From assembly GCA_031426455.1 (NCBI GenBank), contig JANPLI010000154.1:1-64000 (forward strand): a DNA stretch of 64,000 nt. Reading direction: 5' to 3'. The position numbers and the translations under genes are program-made. Positions 1 through 8,400 of this stretch are shown piece after piece. Source of the stretch: JANNMJ01 sp031426455. Lineage in GTDB: Bacteria > Bacteroidota > Bacteroidia > Cytophagales > Hymenobacteraceae. Position 1 is the first letter of the stretch; each line of letters begins with the position of its first letter. Under the pieces are notes generated by a model, which was given only the letters and a program-made list of their open reading frames with translations, searched no databases and was not told the DNA's origin.

Positions 1-508
1 CCGTGGCCTGTTCGGTCTTGCTTTGGTACGCCCGATCTGCCAGCGGAATGCGCGCCTGCTGGCAACGGGCCGCATCGCTGCACCAGGCCTGGGGCAAATA
101 CAACCGCGCCCCCACCAGCCCCGCGTGCGTCCCGCGCACCAGCGCCGCAAACACGCCCACCTGCCCGTTATCGGTCTTGCCCAGCGCGCCAATGTATTGA
201 CGGCCAACGCCGACGCTCTGCGAGCCAGCTTTCGCCCAGCCGCATTCGTCCAGCAGCAGCCCCTGTTCGCCAGGCAGGGCCGCCAGCGTGGCCTGCACCT
301 CGCGCGCCACCTGGCCGATCACGCCCGGCCCATCCCACGTCGATTCGCTGATGAAGTGATGCAGGGTGTCATAGGAGGCATCGGGTGTCTGTTCCTCCAT
401 TCGCTCTATATTGCTGCGACAATGGTAAAACAACCCCTTGAAGTATTGCTGACTATACCGCAGCCGACGCCCCGAATGCCCCCGAAACCAGGCGCCATAC
501 CGCCCCAC
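1..508 (-). CDS. IS701-family transposase, partial (runs off left edge)
   Basis: About 169 N-terminal residues of a DDE transposase are visible before the window ends. The segment LLLDECGWAKAGSQSVGVGR followed by ALGKTDNGQVGVFAALV matches the IS701-family core, where the Asp of LLLDE is the first catalytic acid. An upstream stop lies at 527-529. The only in-frame ATG (398-400) would remove conserved N-terminal sequence (YFKGLFYHCRSNIERMEE), so a GTG at 506-508 is the more likely start. The gene ends less than 100 bases from the nrdB stop, so the element appears to sit just downstream of nrdB. I could not identify a terminal inverted repeat between 530 and 595. Whether the copy is intact cannot be judged here. 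Confidence 0.8.
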   Translation of the reverse strand, partial: MGRYGAWFRGHSGRRLRYSQQYFKGLFYHCRSNIERMEEQTPDASYDTLHHFISESTWDGPGVIGQVAREVQATLAALPGEQGLLLDECGWAKAGSQSVGVGRQYIGALGKTDNGQVGVFAALVRGTHAGLVGARLYLPQAWCSDAARCQQARIPLADRAYQSKTEQAT

Positions 509-595
509 GTAGCCATCGGCTTTTTTTCACTAATCGAAAAATGCATCCCACAAAGAAACAGTAGATTAGCCGGAAACCAACCTGCCAAAGTAGAG

Positions 596-1555
596 TTAAA
601 AGTCCTCATCCATCGAGAACACGTTCTCGCTTCGCTCGCTCATCACGCCGGCTTTTTGGTATTCGGCCACGCGCTTCTCAAAGAAATTGGTTTTGCCCTG
701 GAGCGAGATCAACTCCATAAAGTCGAACGGATTGGTGGTGTTGTAGATGCGCTGGCAGCCCAGGGCCACCAACAGGCGGTCGGCCACGAACTCGATGTAC
801 TGCGCCATTGCCTTCGCATTCATCCCGATCAGGTTCACGGGGAGTGCGTCGGTCACGAACTCCTGCTCGATGCGCACGGCGTCGCTGATAATCTCTCGGA
901 CCCGCGCTTCGGGCAGCTTGTTCACCAGGTGCGAGTAGAGGAGGCAGGCGAAGTCGCAGTGCAGCCCTTCGTCGCGCGAGATCAGTTCATTTGAAAAGGT
1001 CAGGCCGGGCATCAGCCCGCGTTTCTTGAGCCAGAAAATGGAGCAGAACGAGCCGCTGAAGAAGATGCCTTCCACGGCCGCAAACGCAATCAGGCGCTCG
1101 GCAAATTCGGGGGAGTTGATCCATTTCAGCGCCCACTGGCCTTTTTGCTCGACGGCCGGCACGGTTTCCAGCGCGTTGAGCAGGCGATGCTTTTCCGCCG
1201 GGTCTTTGATGTAGGTATCGATCAGCAGGGAATACGTCTCGGAGTGGATGTTTTCCATCATCACCTGAAACCCGTAGAAGCAGCGCGCTTCGGGCGCCTG
1301 CACTTCCTGCATAAAATTGACGGCCAGATTCTCGTTGACGATGCCATCGGAGGCCGCGAAAAAAGCCAGCACGTGCGAGATAAAATGCCGCTCGCCATCG
1401 CTGAGGCCTTCCCAGTCTTTCTGGTCCTGCGAAAGGTCGATTTCCTCGGCGGTCCAGAACGAAGCTTCGGCTTTCTTGTACATCTGCCAGATATCGTCGT
1501 GCTGAATCGGGAAAAGCACGAATCGATTCTTATTCTCGGCGAGTAATGGCTCCAT
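596..1555 (-). CDS. nrdB: Ribonucleoside-diphosphate reductase, class I small (R2) subunit
   Basis: Houses the di-iron/tyrosyl-radical cofactor that drives reduction of ribonucleotides by the NrdA partner. The 319-residue protein shows all expected ligands: D70, E101 and H104, E162, E196 and H199, with the radical tyrosine Y108 in ENIHSETY. It ends in an acidic/aromatic tail (FSMDEDF) typical of the peptide that docks on NrdA. The start at 1555 (MEPLLAENKNRF) was chosen because the in-frame extension upstream is low-quality sequence without family similarity; the length suits the short R2 proteins of Bacteroidota. No nrdA lies nearby. A -7 element (1645-1652) and DnaA boxes (1703-1810) lie upstream, suggesting replication-linked control. 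Confidence 0.96.
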   Translation of the reverse strand: MEPLLAENKNRFVLFPIQHDDIWQMYKKAEASFWTAEEIDLSQDQKDWEGLSDGERHFISHVLAFFAASDGIVNENLAVNFMQEVQAPEARCFYGFQVMMENIHSETYSLLIDTYIKDPAEKHRLLNALETVPAVEQKGQWALKWINSPEFAERLIAFAAVEGIFFSGSFCSIFWLKKRGLMPGLTFSNELISRDEGLHCDFACLLYSHLVNKLPEARVREIISDAVRIEQEFVTDALPVNLIGMNAKAMAQYIEFVADRLLVALGCQRIYNTTNPFDFMELISLQGKTNFFEKRVAEYQKAGVMSERSENVFSMDEDF

Positions 1556-1644
1556 TGGGCAAAGGAAAAAATGGGAAACGAAAAGGCAGTAGCAATGGCC
1601 CCGACAACCGATAGCTTCGGCCGTAGGTTTGGCAAATCGGAGGT

Positions 1645-1652
1645 CAAAAATA
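1645..1652 (-). promoter_or_regulatory. Candidate -7 promoter element for nrdB
   Basis: On the minus strand this reads TATTTTTG, a perfect match to the Bacteroidota -7 consensus TAnnTTTG, about 90 bases before the nrdB start. I see no good TTTG -33 element at the expected 19-21 base distance, so the assignment is tentative. Confidence 0.45.
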
Positions 1653-1702
1653 GCCCGTAGCCGCAGGGGAAACGGGGAAACCGCTTTTTCAGGAAGCGGC
1701 AC

Positions 1703-1810
1703 TTATCCACAATTTGGTGGTGGATAACTTGCGTTGTACACACTAAAAAGGTCTGAATCACCGCAAAACAAACCCTGGAACCGAAAAAGCCTGGCTAAAA
1801 ATGTGGATAA
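1703..1810. promoter_or_regulatory. DnaA-box cluster between nrdB and rplU
   Basis: A perfect DnaA box TTATCCACA lies at 1703-1711 (+). A perfect copy lies at 1802-1810 on the minus strand (TGTGGATAA as read on +). A third site at 1719-1727 (minus strand) matches 8 of 9. They sit 50-160 bases upstream of the candidate nrdB -7 element in the divergent nrdB/rplU gap. In E. coli DnaA binds upstream of nrdAB and modulates its transcription, so a similar link is plausible. A replication origin is the alternative, but I see no dnaA gene and no clear AT-rich unwinding element. Confidence 0.6.
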
Positions 1811-1889
1811 CCCGGCCCGTTTTTTTGGTCGCTGCCGATACTCTCGCCTTTTGGTCAGCGGCGGCCCACCAGAAGAAATCCGGAGAAGG

Positions 1890-1921
1890 TTTGGCAGATT
1901 CACGGAAAGGCCGTACTTTTG
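1890..1921 (+). promoter_or_regulatory. Bacteroidota-type promoter of rplU-rpmA
   Basis: TTTG at 1890-1893 (-33) is followed after 20 bases by TACTTTTG at 1914-1921 (-7, perfect TAnnTTTG). The spacing is exactly that of the phylum consensus and places the transcript start about 25 bases before the rplU ATG. Confidence 0.8.
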
Positions 1922-1954
1922 CGGCCCCATCATCCATAACGAGTTACGACTCCG

Positions 1955-2263
1955 ATGTACGCAATCGTTGAAATCGCCGGCCAGCAGACTAAAGTTGAAG
2001 CGGGCAAGTACGTGTACGCGAACCGCTTAGCGGGTAACGTAGGCGACGTGATCGAATTCGGCACTGTGCTGTTGACTGAGAGCAACGGCGCCATTCAGGT
2101 CGGCACCCCTACGGTGAGCGGCGTGAAAGTGAGTGCCACCATTCTGGAACACCTGCGCGGTGACAAAATCCGGGTCTTCAAAAAGAAGCGCCGGAAAGGT
2201 TACCGCAAAACTATCGGTCACCGCCAGGACTTCACGAAAGTGCAGATCACGGCTATCGGCTAA
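1955..2263 (+). CDS. rplU: 50S ribosomal protein L21
   Basis: A 102-residue protein of the bL21 family, a 23S rRNA-binding component of the large ribosomal subunit. The sequence begins MYAIVEIAGQQTKVEAGKY and contains the conserved basic stretch KKKRRKGYRKTIGHRQ followed by FTKVQI. Length and N-terminus fit the family. It is the first gene of the usual rplU-rpmA pair and has a strong phylum-type promoter just upstream. The 87-base gap to rpmA holds an inverted, roughly 7-base-period repeat. Confidence 0.98.
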   Translation: MYAIVEIAGQQTKVEAGKYVYANRLAGNVGDVIEFGTVLLTESNGAIQVGTPTVSGVKVSATILEHLRGDKIRVFKKKRRKGYRKTIGHRQDFTKVQITAIG

Positions 2264-2266
2264 ATC

Positions 2267-2340
2267 CGGTTTTTGGTTTTTGGTTAGCAGTTCTTAGTTA
2301 CTGATCAGACCCAAAAACGAGAAACTGCAAATCAGAAACC
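2267..2340. repeat. Intergenic inverted repeat with about 7-base phasing, rplU-rpmA
   Basis: The left arm is G/T-rich (GGTTTTTGGTTTTTGG, GCAGTT, CTGATCAG) and the right arm holds the reverse-complement words (CCCAAAAAC, AACTGC, ATCAG, AAACC). The arms fill the gap from the rplU stop to a few bases before the rpmA ATG. This is one member of the window-wide class of phased intergenic repeats. Confidence 0.55.
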
Positions 2341-2350
2341 TCCCCCTACA

Positions 2351-2641
2351 ATGGCTCACAAGAAAGGCGTAGGCTCGTCCAACAACGGCCGTGAATCGCA
2401 TTCCAAGCGCCTCGGCGTGAAACTCTTCGGTGGTCAGGATGTCCAATCGGGCAATATCCTGGTTCGCCAGCGCGGCACCAAGCATTACCCCGGCGTGAAC
2501 GTGGGTATCGGCCGTGATCATACTTTATTTGCGTTGGCCGACGGCGTGGTCGAATTCCGGAAGGGCCGCGAAAACCGTTCGTTCGTGCACGTCGTGCCGT
2601 TTGCAGCGGAGGCCGAATTCACGCCTGCCGTCGTAGCGTAA
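2351..2641 (+). CDS. rpmA: 50S ribosomal protein L27
   Basis: A 96-residue bL27 protein; its N-terminus reaches the ribosomal peptidyl-transferase region. The family signature MAHKKGVGSSNNGRESHSKR is at the N-terminus, followed by LGVKLFGGQ and ILVRQRGTKHYPGVNVG. No N-terminal extension of the type cleaved in Firmicutes is present. It lies 87 bases after rplU on the same strand and is probably co-transcribed with it. Confidence 0.98.
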   Translation: MAHKKGVGSSNNGRESHSKRLGVKLFGGQDVQSGNILVRQRGTKHYPGVNVGIGRDHTLFALADGVVEFRKGRENRSFVHVVPFAAEAEFTPAVVA

Positions 2642-2906
2642 CGCAAAACCAGTACGGGGCCAGCTTCCTTGAGGTGGCCCAACCGTTGTCCACCGTTTCG
2701 TTTGCCTGCAAGCGCGGCGGTGTGGCTCCCTCGGGAAAAGGGAAAAAGTGAGTGAAAAACCCGCCGCCGCCGGATTCCGCAAGGAAATCGGCGGCGGTTG
2801 GTTTTGTACCTGAGGTAAAGCGGATGCCTGATCAAGGGGCCAGCCAGGCTTTGCTGGCGCTGCATTTCCTTCTTTACGCCCGGGCATCCTGGGTACGCGG
2901 ACGCCC

Positions 2907-2931
2907 GCGTAAGGCCCATTGGGCCTTACGC
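2907..2931. terminator. Perfect palindrome in the rpmA-tpiA gap
   Basis: GCGTAAGGCCCA (2907-2918) pairs with TGGGCCTTACGC (2920-2931) around a minimal loop. There is no T-tract, so it may be a terminator, a processing site or a protein-binding palindrome. The rest of the 375-base gap (2642-3016) shows only GC-rich sequence and a weak -7-like TACTTTCG at 2969-2976 before tpiA. Confidence 0.4.
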
Positions 2932-3016
2932 CGTTTGCCCGGCCCGGATACGGCTTCCCCAAGGGCCGTACTTTCGATCTTTCAAATCGTTTCGCTGCTT
3001 TCTACCCCCGCTTTTT

Positions 3017-3787
3017 ATGGCCCGTCCCCGCCTTGTCGCTGGCAACTGGAAAATGAATACTGACCTGGCAAGCGCCCAGGCACTGACCTCGGAAATCGTG
3101 CAGTTGCTGCGCGACGAGGCGCCTGCGGGCGGTGGCGAGGCCCCGATTGTCGTCGTATGTCCACCGGCGCCCCTTTTGGTGCCCGTGGGGCAACTCCTCG
3201 AAGGCACCGTGGCGCTGGGCGCGCAAAACTGCCACGAGAAACCTAGTGGCGCCTACACGGGCGAGGTGAGCGCGCCACTGCTGGCGGCGGTGGGTTGCCA
3301 ATACGTGCTGCTGGGCCACTCCGAGCGCCGCCAGTATTTCGGCGAAGACGATGCGCTGCTGGCCCGCAAGCTGCCCGCGGCGCTGGCAGCCGGCCTGACG
3401 CCCATTTTCTGCCTCGGCGAAACCCTGGCTGAGCGGGAAAGCGACGAGACGTTCACCGTCTTGAGCCGCCAACTGCGCGACGGCCTGTTTGGCCTCTCGA
3501 ACGAAGACTTTGCCCGCGTCGTGATCGCCTACGAGCCGGTCTGGGCCATCGGCACCGGGCGGACGGCCACCAGCGCGCAGGCGCAGGAAGTCCACGCCTT
3601 CATCCGCGAGCAGGTGGCACAGCACTACGACGCCGCCCAGGCCGACGCGACGGCCATCCTGTACGGCGGCTCCTGCAACGCCCAGAATGCGCGCGAGTTG
3701 TTCAGCCAGCCCGATGTGGACGGGGGGCTGATCGGCGGCGCGGCGCTCAAAGCGCGCGATTTTGTGACGATTGTGCACTCGTTCTGA
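3017..3787 (+). CDS. tpiA: Triosephosphate isomerase
   Basis: Interconverts dihydroxyacetone phosphate and glyceraldehyde-3-phosphate in glycolysis and gluconeogenesis. The 256-residue protein has the complete catalytic set: K12 in GNWKMN, H101 in LLGHSERR, and E173 in AYEPVWAIGTG, the start of the phosphate-gripping loop. The C-terminal LIGGAALKA phosphate-binding segment is present. In Bacteroides tpiA is found beside DUF1599 and BT_3928-like genes; here those lie near 56 kb instead, so that cluster is split. A secreted DUF6150-like gene follows 44 bases downstream. Confidence 0.98.
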   Translation: MARPRLVAGNWKMNTDLASAQALTSEIVQLLRDEAPAGGGEAPIVVVCPPAPLLVPVGQLLEGTVALGAQNCHEKPSGAYTGEVSAPLLAAVGCQYVLLGHSERRQYFGEDDALLARKLPAALAAGLTPIFCLGETLAERESDETFTVLSRQLRDGLFGLSNEDFARVVIAYEPVWAIGTGRTATSAQAQEVHAFIREQVAQHYDAAQADATAILYGGSCNAQNARELFSQPDVDGGLIGGAALKARDFVTIVHSF

Positions 3788-3831
3788 ACCGGCGGCGCCC
3801 GCGCGGCGTCCGGTAGGCAACTTTTTCCCTG

Positions 3832-4200
3832 ATGCTCGTCGCGTTTCTACTGCTTCTGTTCCCGTGGCTGCATCCGGCCACCCCGGCCCGACCCGGGCCG
3901 CTGCTGCGGCCCGCCGCCGTAGAATTCTGCCAGATATATGGCTCCGTGTACCTGGAGCGCGATCCGGCCAAGCGGGCCTTCTGCGCCTTCATTGCTTACG
4001 AAGAGCCCAATGAGGGCTTTGCCGACCTGAACGTGTTCCGGGAAGACAACAAGCTTTTCGCTGACCAGCAAGGGCTTTGGTATCTGACCCCCAACCGGGC
4101 TTTTGCCGACTACGTGGTTTTCCTGGCGCCGGAGCGCGGCTTCGCCGATTTTCGCATTCACTACGTCAGCGCCCGCACTTTCGCCGGGTGCCAGAAATAA
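3832..4200 (+). CDS. Secreted DUF6150-like ('7(1) septoil knot') protein
   Basis: A 122-residue protein with a hydrophobic signal peptide (LVAFLLLLFPWLH, roughly residues 1-20). The mature part is built of about seven short strands each closing with an aromatic-Ala-Asp motif: EGFADLNVF, KLFADQQGLWYL, RAFADYVVFL, RGFADFRIHYV, RTFAGCQK. From memory this periodic pattern is that of Pfam DUF6150, renamed the 7(1) septoil knot domain because its predicted fold is a 7_1 torus knot. Two cysteines (in FCQIYG and AGCQK) could staple the ends. It starts 44 bases after tpiA on the same strand, so it may be read through from it. Its role is unknown. Confidence 0.8.
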   Translation: MLVAFLLLLFPWLHPATPARPGPLLRPAAVEFCQIYGSVYLERDPAKRAFCAFIAYEEPNEGFADLNVFREDNKLFADQQGLWYLTPNRAFADYVVFLAPERGFADFRIHYVSARTFAGCQK

Positions 4201-4522
4201 GAGGGTGGAAGATTTTGAGGGTGAGAGGGTTTGAGGGTTATGCTGGACCCGCCGTTCTAACCCCCAACCCTAAACCCCAAATCCTAAACCCCCTGGGGTT
4301 ATCCGTTGGGGCACCTACCGACTTTCTTTTCTTTCCAATTTCCCAGCCGTGCAGGTCATTAGCACGCGGATGACGCGGATTTGGGCGGATTTGCGATCCA
4401 CGTCTTTCCATCCGCGTTCCATTATCTCCACTTCGGACCCCCAGAAAAGATTTCGCTGCAGCGACTGCGCTAAAAACTGCGTGCGTTTGCCCTAAACCCC
4501 AAACCCCAAACCCTAAATCCTC
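4201..4522. repeat. Telomere-like CCCTAAA/CCCCAAA heptamer repeats and inverted G-rich arm
   Basis: The gap opens with a G-rich arm (4201-4245, GAGGGTT-type words). A C-rich arm follows at 4256-4295 (AACCCTAAACCCCAAATCC-type words, period 7). A second C-rich run at 4492-4520 has four exact 7-base steps: CCCTAAA, CCCCAAA, CCCCAAA, CCCTAAA. On the minus strand this last run has four G-tracts of 3-4 separated by 3-4 bases, a canonical G-quadruplex motif, and it touches the prmA start codon. The middle (4340-4480) contains the words ACGCGGATGACGCGGAT and GGGCGGATTTGCG but no gene. Confidence 0.7.
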
Positions 4523-5374
4523 TTGGATTACATCGAACTGACCGTCACGGCCTCGCCGGAAGCAACCGAAATTCTGATCGCCGAACTGGGCGAATGGCCC
4601 TTTGACACGTTCGAGGAAACCGCTGACGGCTTCCACGCCTACTGCACGGAAGCTGATTTTGGCACTGTGCAGGAGGAAGCATACGCCCTGCTGGAACGCT
4701 ACGCAGCGCTTTTTCCGGAAATCGTGGCTCGTCACCGCGTGATTACGCGCCAGAACTGGAATGCCGAGTGGGAAAAAAACTTCGAGCCGCTGCTGCTGGC
4801 CGACGGGCGCGTATCGGTGCGAGCGCCCTTCCATCCGAAACCGGACGGAGTGGCTTTTGACGTGGTGATTATGCCCCGGATGTCGTTCGGTACCGGCCAC
4901 CACAACACCACGGCACTGATGCTGGAAACCCAACTGGCCCTAGCCACCGAACACCAGGGCGCGCGGGTGCTGGATATGGGCTGCGGCACGGGCATTCTGG
5001 CCATTTTTGCGGCCCAGTTGGGCGCCGCCGACGTGGTGGCCATCGATACCGAGCCCTGGACCGTGGAAAATGCCGCCGACAACGCTGCCGAAAATGGCGT
5101 GGCCGACCGTATCCGGGCATATTTGGGCGATGCCGCGCTGCTGACCGACGAAGCCCCGTTCGATGTCGTGCTGGCCAATATCAATCGCAACGTGCTGCTG
5201 GAAGACTTACCGGCTTACGTAAGGGTGCTGAAACCCGGCGGGCCGCTGGCCCTGAGCGGGTTTTACGAAGAAGATCTGCCCCAGCTTCGGGCCGTCGCCG
5301 AGGCTAGTGGCCTTCGCTACGAAAGCCACCGCGTTCATCAGGACTGGACGGCCGCGCTCTTCCGGCGCCCGTAG
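4523..5374 (+). CDS. prmA: Ribosomal protein L11 methyltransferase
   Basis: An S-adenosylmethionine-dependent enzyme that methylates ribosomal protein L11. The 283 residues include the N-terminal substrate-recognition domain (1-110), the PrmA signature FGTGHHNTT (about 122-130), the SAM-binding motif VLDMGCGTGILA (149-160) and the NINRN catalytic loop. The start must be TTG at 4523: an in-frame TAA lies at 4514-4516, and the encoded MDYIELTVTA aligns with the usual family N-terminus. There is no ribosome-binding sequence; the heptamer repeat runs directly into the start codon. Confidence 0.95.
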   Translation: MDYIELTVTASPEATEILIAELGEWPFDTFEETADGFHAYCTEADFGTVQEEAYALLERYAALFPEIVARHRVITRQNWNAEWEKNFEPLLLADGRVSVRAPFHPKPDGVAFDVVIMPRMSFGTGHHNTTALMLETQLALATEHQGARVLDMGCGTGILAIFAAQLGAADVVAIDTEPWTVENAADNAAENGVADRIRAYLGDAALLTDEAPFDVVLANINRNVLLEDLPAYVRVLKPGGPLALSGFYEEDLPQLRAVAEASGLRYESHRVHQDWTAALFRRP

Positions 5375-5481
5375 GCCTTACGGCCCGCGCTGAACTTTCG
5401 GCCCGCGCCCCGAACTTGCAGGCAGGCGACCGCCCGTGCCCGGTTGGGCCGACTGCGGACCGCTGCGTTGCCTGCCTCCTG

Positions 5482-8400
5482 ATGCGCCCTTCTTCGCTGC
5501 TCTCTTTGATTTTCACCCGGCGCGGATATCCGGCCGGATTGGCTTTCAGTGGTTTGTTAGCAGCCCTCTTGCTGCTGACGACGCCCGTCCTGGCCCAAAA
5601 CGACGGCTGGGATACCAGCCCGCCGCCGCCACCGGTTAAGAAAGCGGCCGTGAAAACGAAGCCCAAACCCGCCTCCAACGACGGCTGGGATACTACCCCG
5701 GCCAAGCCCGCCGCCAAACCGGCCGCCAAGCCGAAGAATGACGGCTTCGATACCGGCTTCGATACGGGTTTTGACACCAGTCCGGCGCCCAAGCCGCCCG
5801 CCACCAAACCCAAAACCGGAACGAAGCCAGGCGCTAAAACGGCGGCCAAACCGGCGGCCAAACCCGCCGCACCCGTTTCGGACGGATTCGGCACGGAAGA
5901 AAAACCCGCCGATGATCTCGGCTTCGCTACCGGGCCGGAACCGGCACCAGCGCCCGGCGCCGGTGCAAAAACCAAAAGCGGTAAACCCTACGTGGGCTAC
6001 AAGCTCTCGACGGATGTGGCGGTTTTTCCGGACGACGTGCGCCGGCTCCTCGATGGCGTCAACAAGCCCGCGACGACCAAGACGGCCGCGATGCTTCAAG
6101 CGACCTGGTCGGCGGAGCGCTTCTCGGCGCCCCAGCAGCAACGCATCATCGCCATTGCTCAGACGATGGTAGGCCTACGCTTCAAGGCCCATCCGCACTA
6201 CGAGCAGTACTTCGGCTCGCTGGTGCGGGCCGTCAACGAGCTGCAGCTCAGTGGCTCCGCCGTGGACGACCTGCTGACGGTCTTTGAAAAAACGCTGGCT
6301 TATGAAACGCCGGCCGCCGTGCAGCAGGTGCTGGCAACGGTTTTCCTGACCCTCGACAAACGCACCCTGTTCGCGGGCCGCACCAACTCGTTGAAGATGG
6401 TGGGTGGCTCGTTCGCGTTTCAGTACTACGACGGCGAGCACCCCGCCCCCACTTTTGGTAAAATAGCGGAAGTGCCGAAGTCGGCGGAAGAAACGCCCGC
6501 CCCGCCACCGCCCGCCCCGGAGCCGGTCGCGGCGCCCGCGCCCGCCGCGCCGACGGCTGCCAAGAAAAAAACCGTCAAGAAGAAGTCCGCGCCCAAAAAC
6601 AATGATGGCTGGGACACGGGCGGCTGGGATACCGGCGGCTGGGATACGACGCCCGCCCCCAAAAAAGCCACGGCCAAAGCGGCACCCGCTACGGATGGCT
6701 TCGAGACCGCCCCCGCAGCGCCCGCCCCGAAAGCCACCCCCGACCCCGATGATATCTGGAATTCCCCGGCCGTGACCGGCGACTGGAACGGCGGCGGCAA
6801 CGGTTTCGACGAACCCGCGGCGGGCGCAGCGCGCACCTCCGGCATTATGCCCTATTCCGTAGCGGAAATGCCGCTTATCAGAGGCGCGACACTGGTACTC
6901 AAGGATGTGGACCTGGTGGTACAGACGCCGTTCGATTCGGTGGGCACCACGATCCAGAAAACCACGGGCGTGGTGATGCTCGACAAAAGCCTCTTCGTAG
7001 GCAATGGCGGGGTGGTGCGCTGGACGCCGATCAAGGAGCAGGGTGAGGCTACGGCCACGCTGGGGCAGTATCAGCTGGCGCTCAACAAGCCGGGCTTCAA
7101 GGCCGAAGGTGCTACGCTGAATTATCCGACGATGCTGGAAAAAGACATCACCGGCGTGTTCGAGTACCGCGCCGTGCGGCGCGACCGCCGGGGCCAAAGC
7201 TCGTTTCCGCGCTTTGCCTCGTTTACGAACGATGCCCGCGTCAAGACTCTGGGCGAGGACATCCGGTACCGGGGCGGTTTCGCCCTGACCGGGCCGCGCC
7301 TGAGTACGGGTGCCCTCGACGGCTCGTCGTCGAGCCTGATCCTGCTCAACGACGGCGCCGTGCGGGCGCGGGCGCAATCGCGCGCATTCACGCTCGGCGA
7401 CTCGTTGCTGACGGCCGACCGCGCATCGGTCAGCCTCCGGCAGGGCGCCACCGACTCGATCACGCACCCCGGCATCAAGCTCAAATACGGCAAAAAAAGC
7501 CATATGCTGACCCTGGTGCGGGGCACGGGGCTGTACACCGCGACGCCTTACTTCGATACCTATCACCAGATGGAAATCAGCGCGGAATTACTGCGCTGGG
7601 ACGTGCGGGCGCCCTACGTGAACCTATCGATGATTACGGCCAAGAACCAGGTGTTTGCCCGGTTTGCTTCGGTCGATTACTTCACCGACACCCAGTACCA
7701 ACAGCAGCAGGGCCTGGCCAGCTTTCAGCCCTTGAAACTGGTGTACGCCTACGGCAAGGAAAAGAAAAAAGACAGTTTTTACCTGCTGGATTTGTCTCAG
7801 GACCGGAAAATTTCGCGCTCCACGCTGCACCAGGCAATGGTGAACCTGGCCCGCGAAGGCTTTATCGACTACGTGGGCCTGACCGGCGAGATCATTCTCA
7901 AGCCGAAGGCTACGCACTATGTGCAGGCCGCCGCTGGCAAAAAAGACTACGACCACCTGCTGATCAACTCGCTGTCGTCGGCGGGGAAAAATGCCACCCT
8001 GAACCTGCAAACCAACGAACTGCTGGTGCGCGGCGTGGAACGCTTCAATTTCGCGGCTGATACTGTGGAGGTGTATGCTCAACCCGATTCGGGCTTCGTG
8101 CGCGTGAGCAAGGACCGGAATATGAAGTTCAACGGCAAGCTGGTCGTCAACGACCTACGCTTTGTGGGTTCCGATTTTCAGTTTGACTATAAAGGCTTTT
8201 ACATCGACCTCAACAAGATCGACTCGACCGTCGTGCGGAACCGCAAGCCCCCGAAGAAAGGCCGGCGGCGCGGCGCCCGCAGCGAGGACGAGCCGAAAGG
8301 CCCCCAGATGGTGCTCACCAACCGGGGGCAGCGCACCAGCGGCCGGCTTTACCTGAACCGCCCCGACAACCGTTCCGGCCGCCGCAAGCTCGGCTCATTT

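Noticed and set aside
23..994. Plus-strand open frame of 323 residues over the transposase and nrdB
   Set aside because: The minus strand carries convincing transposase and R2 motifs; this frame is their shadow.
1703..1810. Chromosomal replication origin
   Set aside because: Boxes fit an origin, but there is no clear AT-rich unwinding element, no dnaA, and only three boxes; regulation of nrdB explains them as well. Kept as an alternative, not called.
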